Assembly (NCBI GenBank): GCA_043718505.1
Contig: JAYSVN010000007.1
Coordinates: forward strand, 1-25,315
From: JAGOSA01 sp043718505
Lineage (GTDB): Bacteria > Patescibacteriota > Minisyncoccia > Phycocordibacterales > UBA9973
Direction: 5' to 3'
Length of the DNA stretch: 25,315 nucleotides
A program made the translations under genes and the position numbers. This document shows positions 1 to 6,437 of this stretch, piece by piece. Under the pieces are notes generated by a model. The model had not been told where the DNA came from. It saw only the letters and a program-made list of their open reading frames with translations, and searched no databases. Position 1 is the stretch's first letter, and every line of letters starts with the position of its first letter.

Positions 1-249
1 CTTCGGTTCGTCGTCTTTACCTGAGTCGTCTGTGTCCGAGGTGTCTTCGTCTTCTGCTGCGGGATTCGTTTCCGTGTTTCCTTCAACTTGCTCATTGCTT
101 GTTCCTGCTGGATTGTTCTTTCCCTCTTCTTCCTCTTCTTCAGTACGGTTCTTTTCTGTAGGCTTTTCCGTTTTACCATTGCCGGATTGTTTCTTACGAT
201 TTTCCTCATTTAATGAGTCGCTGCCTTCATCGTATTTTTGGCCGCCCAT
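1..249 (-). CDS. Acidic low-complexity protein, N-terminal part (runs off left edge)
   Basis: The reading frame is open on the minus strand from an ATG at 249 to the window edge (83 codons visible). The visible protein is almost wholly charged or small polar residues: a Lys/Asn/Glu-rich start, a run of six Glu, then an Asp/Glu/Thr/Ser-rich stretch. No hydrophobic segment or domain is visible, so this looks like a disordered leader of a longer protein. An in-frame GTG at 270 (giving a basic VKKRQQR start) is an alternative. A stop lies further upstream in frame. A TATAAT box at 342-337 could drive it, leaving an unusually long leader for this window. The opposite-strand Ser/Phe-rich frame is its shadow. 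Function unknown. Confidence 0.6.
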   Translation of the reverse strand, partial: MGGQKYDEGSDSLNEENRKKQSGNGKTEKPTEKNRTEEEEEEGKNNPAGTSNEQVEGNTETNPAAEDEDTSDTDDSGKDDEPK

Positions 250-336
250 TCTTTGTTGTCTTTTCTTCACGATAGCTTGGGTATTTGATTGTAAATAAAC
301 ACTTATGTATTTCTCTCAAAAGAGCAATAGGATACG

Positions 337-342
337 ATTATA
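337..342 (-). promoter_or_regulatory. Putative -10 box for the left-edge gene
   Basis: A perfect TATAAT on the minus strand lies upstream of the left-edge acidic gene. A weak TTGCTT lies 16 nt further upstream, inside the preceding terminator's A/T tract. Inference only. Confidence 0.4.
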
Positions 343-354
343 CATACTGTAAAT

Positions 355-387
355 AAAAAAGCAAGGGGCATAGCCTCTCGCTTTTTT
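355..387 (-). terminator. Rho-independent terminator after the SIMPL gene
   Basis: A 9-position stem (361-369 with 373-381, one A-C mismatch and one G-T pair) closes a 3-nt ATA loop. It is flanked by six A before and six T after, so it works on either strand. It lies about 50 nt past the stop of the minus-strand SIMPL gene. Confidence 0.85.
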
Positions 388-439
388 ATTACATTCGCTG
401 CCTTGTTGGGCTAAAATTCCCAGTCTGCCTGACCGATAA

Positions 440-1228
440 TTAGCGAATTTCGTATGTAATCGTTACATTTGAAGTAATTTTATTTTCTCCGGCCGGAATG
501 TCCGGACTAGCCTCGGGAGTTGCGGCACCGGTTGCCATGAGAGAATCCTTTGCATAGTACATCGGAAAACCACCGCCTGATTCCTGGAAATTTGTGACGC
601 GAACAATGTCGACACCAAGATCACGGGCGAGTTTTTCAGCACGATCGCGAGCCTCCTGAATTGCTTCAGAACGAGCCTGATCTTTGAGCTTGTCTTCATT
701 TTCAATTGAGAAATTAGGGCCCGAAATATTAGTGACGCCAGTAGTACCGATACCAGTTAATAAATCACCGACAGTATCAATATCCCGAATTTTTACATCA
801 ACAGTCTGAGTAGCTTCGTAGCCGATAATTTTTGGCTGCGGTGAAGGACAGTAATTTCTTGAACAAATGACTGTACCGTAGTCATACTTCGGTTGAGCAT
901 TGTAATTACTGGTTTTAATATCCTTCTCGGCAATTCCCTTACCTTTCAAATATTCGATTGCTTTATTAACTATTTCAGCTTCTTTTGACTGAGCAATTTT
1001 TGTTGTGCTACCTTCGCCACGAGCGGTAAAGGTGATTGTGGCAATGTCAGGTGAAGCAAAAACTTCACTGTCACCGGTAACCTGAATTGTATTTGGTGTT
1101 TCCTTGGTACCAATGTATTCACCGGCCCGAATTTCATTAATAAGTTTAACTACGAAATAAACTGAAAGGATTGCCAAAAAGGCAATAACCCCTTGCGCTA
1201 CTCTATTTTTATATATATCGCTGATCAT
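440..1228 (-). CDS. SIMPL-domain (DUF541) membrane-anchored protein
   Basis: 262 aa. An N-terminal hydrophobic segment (about residues 11-30) looks like an uncleaved signal anchor, so the rest should sit outside the cytoplasmic membrane. From about residue 46 the sequence matches the SIMPL/DUF541 (BP26/OMP28-like) pattern: an ITVTG-like start (IQVTGDSEVFASPDIATITF), a paired-helix middle, an ARDRAEKLARDLGV helix, and a C-terminal beta strand ending NVTITYEIR. Members are periplasmic or surface proteins of poorly defined function, some linked to oxidative stress. Two Cys (CSRNYC) in the middle could form a disulfide. The gene follows the FKBP gene by 72 nt with no terminator between, so they may be co-transcribed. 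No Shine-Dalgarno sequence is visible before the ATG. Confidence 0.88.
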   Translation of the reverse strand: MISDIYKNRVAQGVIAFLAILSVYFVVKLINEIRAGEYIGTKETPNTIQVTGDSEVFASPDIATITFTARGEGSTTKIAQSKEAEIVNKAIEYLKGKGIAEKDIKTSNYNAQPKYDYGTVICSRNYCPSPQPKIIGYEATQTVDVKIRDIDTVGDLLTGIGTTGVTNISGPNFSIENEDKLKDQARSEAIQEARDRAEKLARDLGVDIVRVTNFQESGGGFPMYYAKDSLMATGAATPEASPDIPAGENKITSNVTITYEIR

Positions 1229-1300
1229 ATAATGATTGTTTTTACTTTATTGATTAATGATAAAGATGACGAATGGATGAGGTGACTCTTGCGTAGCTAT

Positions 1301-1768
1301 TTATTGTCCAATGGAAACGAGCTCAACGTCAAATATGAGGGTTGAATTTGGCGGAATGACACCATATTGAGCACTACCGTAGGCAAGTTCGGACGCAATG
1401 GTCAGCGTGCGCTTCTCACCTTTCTTCATACCAAGTACGCCAATATCCCAGCCCTGAATAACTCGACCTTCGCCGAGTGTAAACATATAGGGCGCATTAC
1501 TATCAGTATTTGAATCAAAAACAGTACCGTTTTCCAATTTACCAACATAGTTCATTCCTACCCTATCACCGATTTTTGACTCCGGTCCGGAACCTTCTTG
1601 TGTCGTGACAACTTTAAGTTTGCCGCCGGCCAGAATATTTTCAAAAACTTTTTGCTGAATTTCATTCAGACCTGTTTTACTGGTAGAGGTTTTATTATTT
1701 GATATAAGCATCCAGCCGATAACGATGACAGCGATAGTGAGAATAATTGAAATAATAGTTTTATTCAT
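1301..1768 (-). CDS. FKBP-type peptidyl-prolyl cis-trans isomerase, membrane-anchored
   Basis: 155 aa. Residues 4-23 form one hydrophobic anchor, a Thr/Ser/Lys linker follows, and residues about 50-153 form one FKBP domain. The active-site pattern is intact: Y74, F84-D85, the VIQGWD motif at 103-108, the AYG turn at 130, and a C-terminal IPPNSTLIFDVEL strand. It should catalyse prolyl isomerisation on exported proteins outside the membrane. The start is supported by a TATAAT box 8 nt before the ATG, which predicts a leaderless mRNA. The SIMPL gene follows 72 nt downstream, suggesting a small cell-envelope operon. Confidence 0.95.
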   Translation of the reverse strand: MNKTIISIILTIAVIVIGWMLISNNKTSTSKTGLNEIQQKVFENILAGGKLKVVTTQEGSGPESKIGDRVGMNYVGKLENGTVFDSNTDSNAPYMFTLGEGRVIQGWDIGVLGMKKGEKRTLTIASELAYGSAQYGVIPPNSTLIFDVELVSIGQ

Positions 1769-1776
1769 ATACCAAG

Positions 1777-1782
1777 ATTATA
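1777..1782 (-). promoter_or_regulatory. -10 box for the FKBP gene (leaderless start)
   Basis: A perfect TATAAT on the minus strand ends 8 nt before the ATG at 1768, so transcription would begin at or next to the start codon. Confidence 0.7.
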
Positions 1783-1845
1783 CATGATTTTTTCGCTTGC
1801 TGTGACAGCCCGGGCAACGCACTTTCGAAAGACAATGTTGGCTGT

Positions 1846-1873
1846 AAAAAAGCCGCCTATAATTTAAGGCGGC
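1846..1873 (-). terminator. Terminator overlapping the 3' end of the 73-aa gene
   Basis: On the minus strand a perfect 6-bp GC stem (GCCGCC / GGCGGC, loop 10 nt) is followed by six T. The first arm lies inside the last codons of the 73-aa gene and the TAG stop (1859-1857) lies at the loop/second-arm junction, so the coding end and terminator are merged. Confidence 0.85.
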
Positions 1874-2078
1874 CGGGATATTTTACAATGAGGTTAATTT
1901 TATTTCGTATTGATGAGAAAGTCTTTTTTATTGCTTTCTTATTGCTATCAAATTCAGCCCTAAGTTCTCCGTCTAGTTTGGCAGTTAGCAACCACATGCC
2001 ATATCCATACAGAAAGATTATTCCTATCAAACTAATAAATACTCCGAAACCTTCTCCGATATGTTTAACGGTTTGCAT
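1857..2078 (-). CDS. Small single-pass membrane protein
   Basis: 73 aa. A strongly hydrophobic segment (about residues 12-32, VFISLIGIIFLYGYGMWLL) is followed by a charged, Lys-rich cytoplasmic-type tail. I do not recognise a family. Support for the gene: an extended -10 (TGG-TATAAT) 17 nt before the ATG and a perfect terminator at the stop. The opposite-strand frame over the same bases starts inside the terminator and is rejected. It is a monocistronic unit between the FKBP gene and the divergent metallophosphoesterase. Confidence 0.65.
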   Translation of the reverse strand: MQTVKHIGEGFGVFISLIGIIFLYGYGMWLLTAKLDGELRAEFDSNKKAIKKTFSSIRNKINLIVKYPGRLKL

Positions 2079-2095
2079 CTTATTACATTTTCCCT

Positions 2096-2104
2096 ATTAT
2101 ACCA
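2096..2104 (-). promoter_or_regulatory. Extended -10 for the 73-aa membrane protein gene
   Basis: TGG-TATAAT on the minus strand, with the hexamer ending 17 nt before the ATG, gives a leader of only about 10 nt. The leader contains an AUG directly followed by UAA. Confidence 0.6.
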
Positions 2105-2129
2105 TAATAGCCTTTAAAAATCAAGGTTT

Positions 2130-2159
2130 TTGGCTATAATTGATGAAAATGGGTATACT
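2130..2159 (+). promoter_or_regulatory. Promoter of the metallophosphoesterase gene
   Basis: A TATACT hexamer at 2154-2159 ends 6 nt before the ATG at 2166, and TTGGCT at 2130-2135 is an 18-nt-spaced candidate -35. This arrangement predicts a leaderless mRNA. A second TATAAT at 2135-2140 could give a roughly 20-nt leader. Confidence 0.6.
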
Positions 2160-2165
2160 TTTTAA

Positions 2166-3356
2166 ATGAAAATCGGTTTTTTACTTTTTATCATTCCCTT
2201 TTTAGCGCTTATCGCTATTTGTTCAGTTGTTATCTTTAAATCTGCGGTGACATATGGCCTCATTCAATCAGTCTTTGCCAAAAAGTTTTGGATATGGGTT
2301 TTAATATTATTGCCCGTTATACTGATCGTTACCATGGCCGTGAGCAATAAAGTGTACAGCGCAGTCAATGCTTTCTTTTACACAATTGCGGCGACTTGGC
2401 TGGCAGTACTTCTCTATTTATTTTTTGCGGCTGTTCTTTTAGCTATTATTCTTCTCATTGCCCGGGCGACTGGGTCTGTACCGAACATCACAACTTTTAT
2501 TCCCTATCCGTTTATGTATCAACTGGCAATTGCTGCACTTATGATTGCACTCGGCGCAGCAACCTACGGTATTATCAATGCCACTCAGCCGCGAATTGTT
2601 TCCTATGACATTACTTCGCCGGCATTATCAAAAATGTGGTCGGGCAAAAATATCGTTTTAGTTTCAGATACACATCTTGGTATTATCCGTGGTGCGGGTT
2701 TTATGCAAAAAGTTGTAGACAAAATAAATGCGCAGGATCCCGATTTAGTACTAATTGCCGGTGATATCATCGATGGTCCGGTTTTTAATTATGAAAAAGG
2801 TCTGGCACCGCTTAAAGATATTACATCAACTTTTGGTACGATATATACGCCGGGTAATCATGAAGGATACAATCGTGAGCCGGAAAAATTTTATCCAATT
2901 GTTAGAAAACTCACGGCGACGATTGTTGATTCAAGCGTAGAAATAAATGATACGACTATTGTCGGCCTGGACTATAAGCCTGAATCTTTTGAGGCAACAA
3001 ATGCGAGACTGAGAAAAATTACCGACGAGAGTGTCAAACTAGGTGAAGAAGAAAATCTGCCGATAATTGCTATCTTGCACGATCCAAGAAATACTGATGC
3101 TCTCCTCGATGCCGGTGTTTCGCTCGTTGTTTCCGGTCATACACATTGCGGTCAGTTCTTTCCAATTAATGTAATTGTTAAAGGTATTTATAAAAATCAT
3201 ACATACGGAGTGGTAAATCGCGCAGGAGATAAAAGCGATAGTACTATCGCTACAAACAGGAGCGGTGTTTCAGTGACGACTTGTGGCGTCGGTACATCTA
3301 TGTCCCCGCTTCGACTTGGTACAAATCCTGAGATTGTGGTTTTGCATATTAAATAA
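2166..3356 (+). CDS. Membrane-anchored metallophosphoesterase (calcineurin-like)
   Basis: 396 aa. The N-terminal ~140 residues hold four hydrophobic membrane segments (about 4-26, 41-62, 70-100, 117-138). The C-terminal ~240 residues are a calcineurin-like phosphoesterase of the YkuE/YaeI type. Metal-binding motifs are in order: D168-x-H170 (SDTH), G199-D200, G230-N231-H232-E, H305 (LHDP) and G324-H325-T-H327. This set binds two metal ions and hydrolyses phosphoesters or pyrophosphates. Relatives of this layout act on membrane-bound substrates such as UDP-diacylglucosamine or are uncharacterised, so the substrate is open. Monocistronic, closed by a strong bidirectional terminator. Confidence 0.92.
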   Translation: MKIGFLLFIIPFLALIAICSVVIFKSAVTYGLIQSVFAKKFWIWVLILLPVILIVTMAVSNKVYSAVNAFFYTIAATWLAVLLYLFFAAVLLAIILLIARATGSVPNITTFIPYPFMYQLAIAALMIALGAATYGIINATQPRIVSYDITSPALSKMWSGKNIVLVSDTHLGIIRGAGFMQKVVDKINAQDPDLVLIAGDIIDGPVFNYEKGLAPLKDITSTFGTIYTPGNHEGYNREPEKFYPIVRKLTATIVDSSVEINDTTIVGLDYKPESFEATNARLRKITDESVKLGEEENLPIIAILHDPRNTDALLDAGVSLVVSGHTHCGQFFPINVIVKGIYKNHTYGVVNRAGDKSDSTIATNRSGVSVTTCGVGTSMSPLRLGTNPEIVVLHIK

Positions 3357-3383
3357 AAAATCCCCGTTTATATCGGGGATTTT
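3357..3383. terminator. Bidirectional terminator between convergent genes
   Basis: A perfect 10-bp stem (AAAATCCCCG with CGGGGATTTT, 7-nt loop) begins right after the metallophosphoesterase stop. A and T tracts on both sides let it also end the convergent 165-aa gene. Confidence 0.92.
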
Positions 3384-3401
3384 AAAATAACTTCTTCAGT
3401 A

Positions 3402-3899
3402 TTAAATCAAGACTGGAACAACAATTCGAATATTGTTATCTTTCTCTGAAACTCCGAAGGCTCCGATCGTTCCGAAATTATAGATAAATGCTTCGAGTTG
3501 GCTGTCTTTGTCATCAAACCTGATATTTGCTGCGAAAATATTGAGGCCACTATTGTAAAGAAAAAATGTTCCATACCCTCCTTTTCTTGGCTGGTCTTCA
3601 TTCTGTTCAATAAAATCCAAAATTTGATGCTGTGTAAAGCATAATAATTCCGGATTTTTATTAACTGTATTGAACATATGAGGAATAGAAGCGGGGCTAC
3701 ATAATTCATACATTTCTATATCGGTTTCCTTTGTAAGCTTGCCAGGACGATTCGCATCGTACTCTTTGAAATGTGAGTGAATGTACTTAAATATACCCTT
3801 AGAATCTGCAATAGTTTTCGAGCCATCACAGGCTCTTATACTTATTCTTTTGTTACTAGTAAGGTGACGAAGAATATAGTTCTGCTTTATCTCTATCAT
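3402..3899 (-). CDS. Hypothetical protein of a type recurrent in Patescibacteria
   Basis: 165 aa, no signal peptide or membrane segment. From memory it resembles a family of uncharacterised proteins common in Parcubacteria genomes, which share an ACDGSKTIADSK-like N-terminal motif, an LCFTQHQI segment, a GYGTFFLYN segment, and an RIVVPVL end. I cannot name a function. A purine-rich AAAGAAAA lies before the ATG, but no classical -10 sits at the leaderless position. It stands alone, convergent with the metallophosphoesterase across a shared terminator, with about 95 nt of A/T-rich DNA upstream. Confidence 0.75.
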   Translation of the reverse strand: MIEIKQNYILRHLTSNKRISIRACDGSKTIADSKGIFKYIHSHFKEYDANRPGKLTKETDIEMYELCSPASIPHMFNTVNKNPELLCFTQHQILDFIEQNEDQPRKGGYGTFFLYNSGLNIFAANIRFDDKDSQLEAFIYNFGTIGAFGVSEKDNNIRIVVPVLI

Positions 3900-3994
3900 T
3901 TTTCTTTAAGTTTTTTATTTTAAGGATTATTTATCTTATTAATATATACTGAAAGTAGCTATTTGTCAATAGTTACTAAGCTTTAAATGCAAGC

Positions 3995-4864
3995 TTATTT
4001 TACTGATTTCCAACGAGCCGTCACCCCGGCCGGCAAACTAGCATGTCGAGATGAAGTTTCCTTCAAAATAAGTTCAAGGCTTTCTATGCTTCCGCCAAAT
4101 TTTTCTTCAATTTGTTTTAAACAATTTTCAAATGCGAGGGCTGAATAGCCGGAAGCATAACCGGAAATGATAAAGAAAAGCGGCTTGTCTGAAAGGAGTT
4201 GCATGCAAGTATCAAAAAGTTCTAAAAATTGTTCTTCTATTTTCCAAACTTCACCGTCAGGCCCACGACCAAATGCCGGCGGGTCCATAACAACAGCATC
4301 GTATTTTTTACCTCGCTTCACTTCCCGCTTGGCAAAAGCCAGCACATCATCAACGATCCACCGAATAGGTGCTTCAGTGAGGTTATTTAATTTGGCATTT
4401 TCTTTTGCCCAATCAATAACTGGTTTTGAAGCATCAACGTGAGTAACTTCAGCGCCGGCCTTTGCTGCAGCAAGAGTTGCACCGCCAGTATAAGCGAAAA
4501 GATTAAGTACGTTCGCTTCCTTGCATTCAATCGCATCCTGGATAAATTGCCAATTCTCAATCTGCTCAGGAAAAATGCCGACATGCTTAAATGACGTCGG
4601 ACGTATAAGAAATGTTAAACCGCCATGTTCAATTGTCCATTCATCCGGAATCTTATCTTTATCTTGCGAATTTTTCTTCCAGGTACCAGTCTTTGAATCA
4701 ATGCGGTCAAATGTAAGATCGGCATTCTGCCAAAGCTCCGCAATTTTTTCATCAGTCTCTGCGGCCTTATGCCACAGTGCTTCAGGATCAGGTCGGCGTA
4801 CCAAAACTTCCCCGATCTGCTCGAGTTTTTCGCCCTCCCCTGAATCAATCAGTTCATATTTCAT
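3995..4864 (-). CDS. SAM-dependent RNA methyltransferase (RlmI/RlmK-C-like)
   Basis: 289 aa. Residues 1-100 form an N-terminal region typical of class I methyltransferases related to the 23S rRNA enzymes RlmI and the C-terminal half of RlmL/RlmK. The catalytic core has the SAM-binding motif NLFAYTGGAT (121-130), the acidic loop HVDAS (142-146) and the catalytic DPPAFGRG (194-201); the family's ending LPAGVTARW is present. It should transfer a methyl group from SAM to a base in rRNA; which base cannot be read from sequence. It begins 9 nt after the DedA stop, and that gap plus the stop codon spells a weak TAGTAT -10 followed by 6 nt, so it could have its own leaderless transcript besides operon read-through. 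Confidence 0.85.
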   Translation of the reverse strand: MKYELIDSGEGEKLEQIGEVLVRRPDPEALWHKAAETDEKIAELWQNADLTFDRIDSKTGTWKKNSQDKDKIPDEWTIEHGGLTFLIRPTSFKHVGIFPEQIENWQFIQDAIECKEANVLNLFAYTGGATLAAAKAGAEVTHVDASKPVIDWAKENAKLNNLTEAPIRWIVDDVLAFAKREVKRGKKYDAVVMDPPAFGRGPDGEVWKIEEQFLELFDTCMQLLSDKPLFFIISGYASGYSALAFENCLKQIEEKFGGSIESLELILKETSSRHASLPAGVTARWKSVK

Positions 4865-4870
4865 GCCGTG

Positions 4871-4876
4871 ATACTA
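4871..4876 (-). promoter_or_regulatory. Possible internal -10 for the methyltransferase gene
   Basis: TAGTAT (4 of 6 consensus matches) ends 6 nt before the methyltransferase ATG; its first three bases are the DedA stop codon. Spacing fits the window's leaderless pattern, but the match is weak. Confidence 0.3.
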
Positions 4877-5506
4877 TCGCATCTTACCCTCATCAGCAAT
4901 GTGCGCGCCCATGTTTTGGTGACGTTTCTTTTTTTGAAATAGACGAAAAATAAATGGAGCGATAACTGAAAGTCCGACGACAATAAGAATGACCGGCATA
5001 ATATATTTATCCGGATCAGGTACATATTGCCCGAAAAAATAACCAAAACTGGCTACAGTAATCGGCCACAAAATGGCGCCGATGGCATTGTATATTGTGA
5101 AAGTAGAACGCTTCATCTTGCCGATACCAGCCAACGGACCCGCTACGGTACGAACCATGGGAATAAATCTGGCAAAGAGAAGTGTGAGTACACCAAAACG
5201 GGTAAAATATTTTTCAGCCCGCTCAATGCTTTTGGTTGAAATAAGCCCGGAATCTTTCCTTTGAAAAAGTTTGATGCCGTACTTCTTGCCGAGAAAATAA
5301 GAGACTTCATAGCCCAAAAACGAAGCAACTGCGGTCACAATAATTGTGCCGGAAAAGGACATTTTACCGACAGCCGCCAAAATACCGAAAGCAAAGATCA
5401 AGCTATCTCCGGGGAAAACAATACCAACCAATAATCCGGTTTCAGCAAATATTGCTATGGCCAGGCCGAGAAGACCGAGCGTGGAGAAAGTTTCAATATC
5501 AAACAT
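4874..5506 (-). CDS. DedA-family (VTT domain) membrane protein
   Basis: 210 aa, close to the usual DedA length. Diagnostic features are the N-terminal FAETGLLVG segment with E22, FPGD at 31-34, GYEVSYFLGKKYG at 65-77, and the signature ARFIPMVRTVAGPLAG (112-127) with the re-entrant-loop Arg residues. DedA/VTT proteins are membrane lipid transporters or scramblases, including undecaprenyl-phosphate recyclers, and support proton-motive force and drug resistance; the exact substrate here is unknown. The gene lies 14 nt after a 55-aa membrane protein gene and 9 nt before the methyltransferase gene, so all three form one operon. The ATG is preceded by TTTTCTAAAAT rather than a Shine-Dalgarno sequence. 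Confidence 0.93.
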   Translation of the reverse strand: MFDIETFSTLGLLGLAIAIFAETGLLVGIVFPGDSLIFAFGILAAVGKMSFSGTIIVTAVASFLGYEVSYFLGKKYGIKLFQRKDSGLISTKSIERAEKYFTRFGVLTLLFARFIPMVRTVAGPLAGIGKMKRSTFTIYNAIGAILWPITVASFGYFFGQYVPDPDKYIMPVILIVVGLSVIAPFIFRLFQKKKRHQNMGAHIADEGKMR

Positions 5507-5520
5507 ATTTTAGAAAATAT

Positions 5521-5688
5521 TTAGAATAAATTCAGAAGATAGGCGATGATGATAAGCGCGCCAATTGTGCCGACAGCCGGATGTATCCTCCAGAGAATAA
5601 TATCGACGATGACAAGGCCAAGGAACCACCAGAAGCCAATGGCCTGAATTGAGTCAGAAATAGTAGCGATAAAGTTTTGTATACCCAT
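5521..5688 (-). CDS. 55-aa two-helix membrane protein
   Basis: Begins MGIQNFIATISDS and ends IAYLLNLF. Two hydrophobic helices (about residues 15-33 and 38-54) are joined by a short WRIHP turn. It lies 14 nt upstream of dedA and is led by an extended -10 (TGA-TAAAAT) ending exactly 6 nt before the ATG, the same layout as at well-supported genes in the window. Those two points make it a likely real small gene. Function unknown; co-transcription suggests a membrane role beside DedA. Confidence 0.65.
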   Translation of the reverse strand: MGIQNFIATISDSIQAIGFWWFLGLVIVDIILWRIHPAVGTIGALIIIAYLLNLF

Positions 5689-5694
5689 GCTGGC

Positions 5695-5703
5695 ATTTTA
5701 TCA
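5695..5703 (-). promoter_or_regulatory. Extended -10 for the small-membrane-protein/dedA operon
   Basis: TGA-TAAAAT on the minus strand ends 6 nt before the ATG at 5688 and predicts a leaderless operon mRNA. Confidence 0.6.
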
Positions 5704-5732
5704 TATGAACTTGCATAGAGCGAGGAATATTG

Positions 5733-5738
5733 TAGGAT
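5733..5738 (+). promoter_or_regulatory. -10 box for the 51-aa membrane protein gene
   Basis: TAGGAT on the plus strand ends 6 nt before the ATG at 5745. It is divergent from the dedA operon promoter about 30 nt away. Confidence 0.45.
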
Positions 5739-5744
5739 AGCCGC

Positions 5745-5900
5745 ATGGGAGATTTCTTCGCACCAATAGGCGTATTTCTTGGCTACTTCTTTCGAGGGCT
5801 GCTTTTGGCTATTTTGGCTATAGTCTATTTACCAGCCTTTATGATCGTTCAATTCTTTACCAAACCATGGGAGGATATGCTCAAGGAATTTGGCTTCTAA
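5745..5900 (+). CDS. 51-aa single-pass membrane protein
   Basis: Begins MGDFFAPIGVFLGYFF and ends KPWEDMLKEFGF. One long hydrophobic stretch spans residues 6-37, with an acidic/amphipathic C-terminus. It lies divergently from the dedA operon with only 56 nt between start codons, and a TAGGAT box sits 6 nt before the ATG. I recognise no family. Short length keeps confidence moderate. Confidence 0.55.
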   Translation: MGDFFAPIGVFLGYFFRGLLLAILAIVYLPAFMIVQFFTKPWEDMLKEFGF

Positions 5901-5927
5901 ATTAAAAAATCTATACAAAATTTGCAT

Positions 5928-5951
5928 AAAAAAAGCCGGTACTAGACCGGC
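5928..5951 (-). terminator. Terminator overlapping the 3' end of the 130-aa gene
   Basis: On the minus strand a 6-bp stem (GCCGGT / ACCGGC, 5-nt loop) is followed by seven T. The TAG stop of the 130-aa gene (5944-5942) lies in the loop, as at the 73-aa gene. Confidence 0.85.
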
Positions 5952-6334
5952 GCAAGACTAACGGGAAGATCAAGAGTTTGCTGCAGAAATTTGATAACTC
6001 CTGCAGGTTTAATAAATTTGTGAGAAATAATTTCTTTGGGCATTTGTGATTTTTGATACTTTTCCCAAAGGACATGCGGCATTTCTTTACTTACTCCCAC
6101 AATACAAATAATGTGTGTAATTTTATAAAGCGCAAGTATTTCTCCCAAAAGCTTTGGTTCAAATTCACTATTTGTAGACATAAAGACTGCGCCGGTTTTC
6201 GGAAGCATAATACCTTTTGGCACAACACCATTACATTTTTCGTGCGGCAAAGGCAGGAGCGATTGATATTGCTCCAGAAAGTAATGGATCATAGCAGAGC
6301 CTTCAACTCCAGCATTAGAGAGAATTATTTCCAT
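5942..6334 (-). CDS. Hypothetical 130-aa protein, possibly a degenerate receiver-like fold
   Basis: Begins MEIILSNAG and ends LPVSLAPV; no membrane segment. I chose the ATG at 6334 because a TATACT box (6375-6370) lies just upstream, whereas the longer frame to a TTG at 6397 would put the promoter inside the gene. The C-terminal half alternates hydrophobic strands and helices (THIICIVGV, then HKFIKPAGVIKFLQQTL); the Lys-Pro followed by an amphipathic helix recalls the end of a response-regulator receiver domain, but no phosphoacceptor Asp cluster is visible at the N-terminus. That resemblance is weak. Its leader holds the TTAAGnnnnCTTAA element also found before the response regulator gene. 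Confidence 0.6.
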   Translation of the reverse strand: MEIILSNAGVEGSAMIHYFLEQYQSLLPLPHEKCNGVVPKGIMLPKTGAVFMSTNSEFEPKLLGEILALYKITHIICIVGVSKEMPHVLWEKYQKSQMPKEIISHKFIKPAGVIKFLQQTLDLPVSLAPV

Positions 6335-6344
6335 GGGGTTTGTT

Positions 6345-6358
6345 TTAAGTTTTCTTAA
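6345..6358. repeat. TTAAG-N4-CTTAA element, copy 1
   Basis: The 14-mer TTAAGTTTTCTTAA (inverted repeat, 4-nt spacer) lies in the leader of the 130-aa gene. The same 14-mer occurs at 18197-18210 before the response regulator gene, and both copies are followed within 3-4 nt by TTTTCC. Confidence 0.4.
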
Positions 6359-6369
6359 GAATTTTCCAA

Positions 6370-6375
6370 AGTATA
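6370..6375 (-). promoter_or_regulatory. -10 box for the 130-aa gene
   Basis: TATACT on the minus strand, with TTGCAT as a weak -35 at 16-nt spacing. The implied leader is about 30 nt. Confidence 0.45.
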
Positions 6376-6437
6376 GTCCCCTCGCCGCAGAATGCAATGT
6401 GTGGATTACTTTTTGGCCCTATATAATCCAGATAGAC

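Noticed and set aside
32..298. Plus-strand Ser/Phe-rich frame of 88 aa
   Set aside because: It is the complement of the Glu/Asp-rich minus-strand gene; its composition follows from that and no start signal is present.
1805..1845. CTTTCGAAAG palindrome (1822-1831) inside a wider ACAGCC/GGCTGT repeat upstream of the FKBP promoter
   Set aside because: It could be an operator, but it is short, occurs once, and has no second copy or regulator to link it to.
1888..2139. Plus-strand 83-aa hydrophobic frame
   Set aside because: It begins just past the terminator arms and lies antisense to the 73-aa gene, which has both a promoter and a terminator in register.
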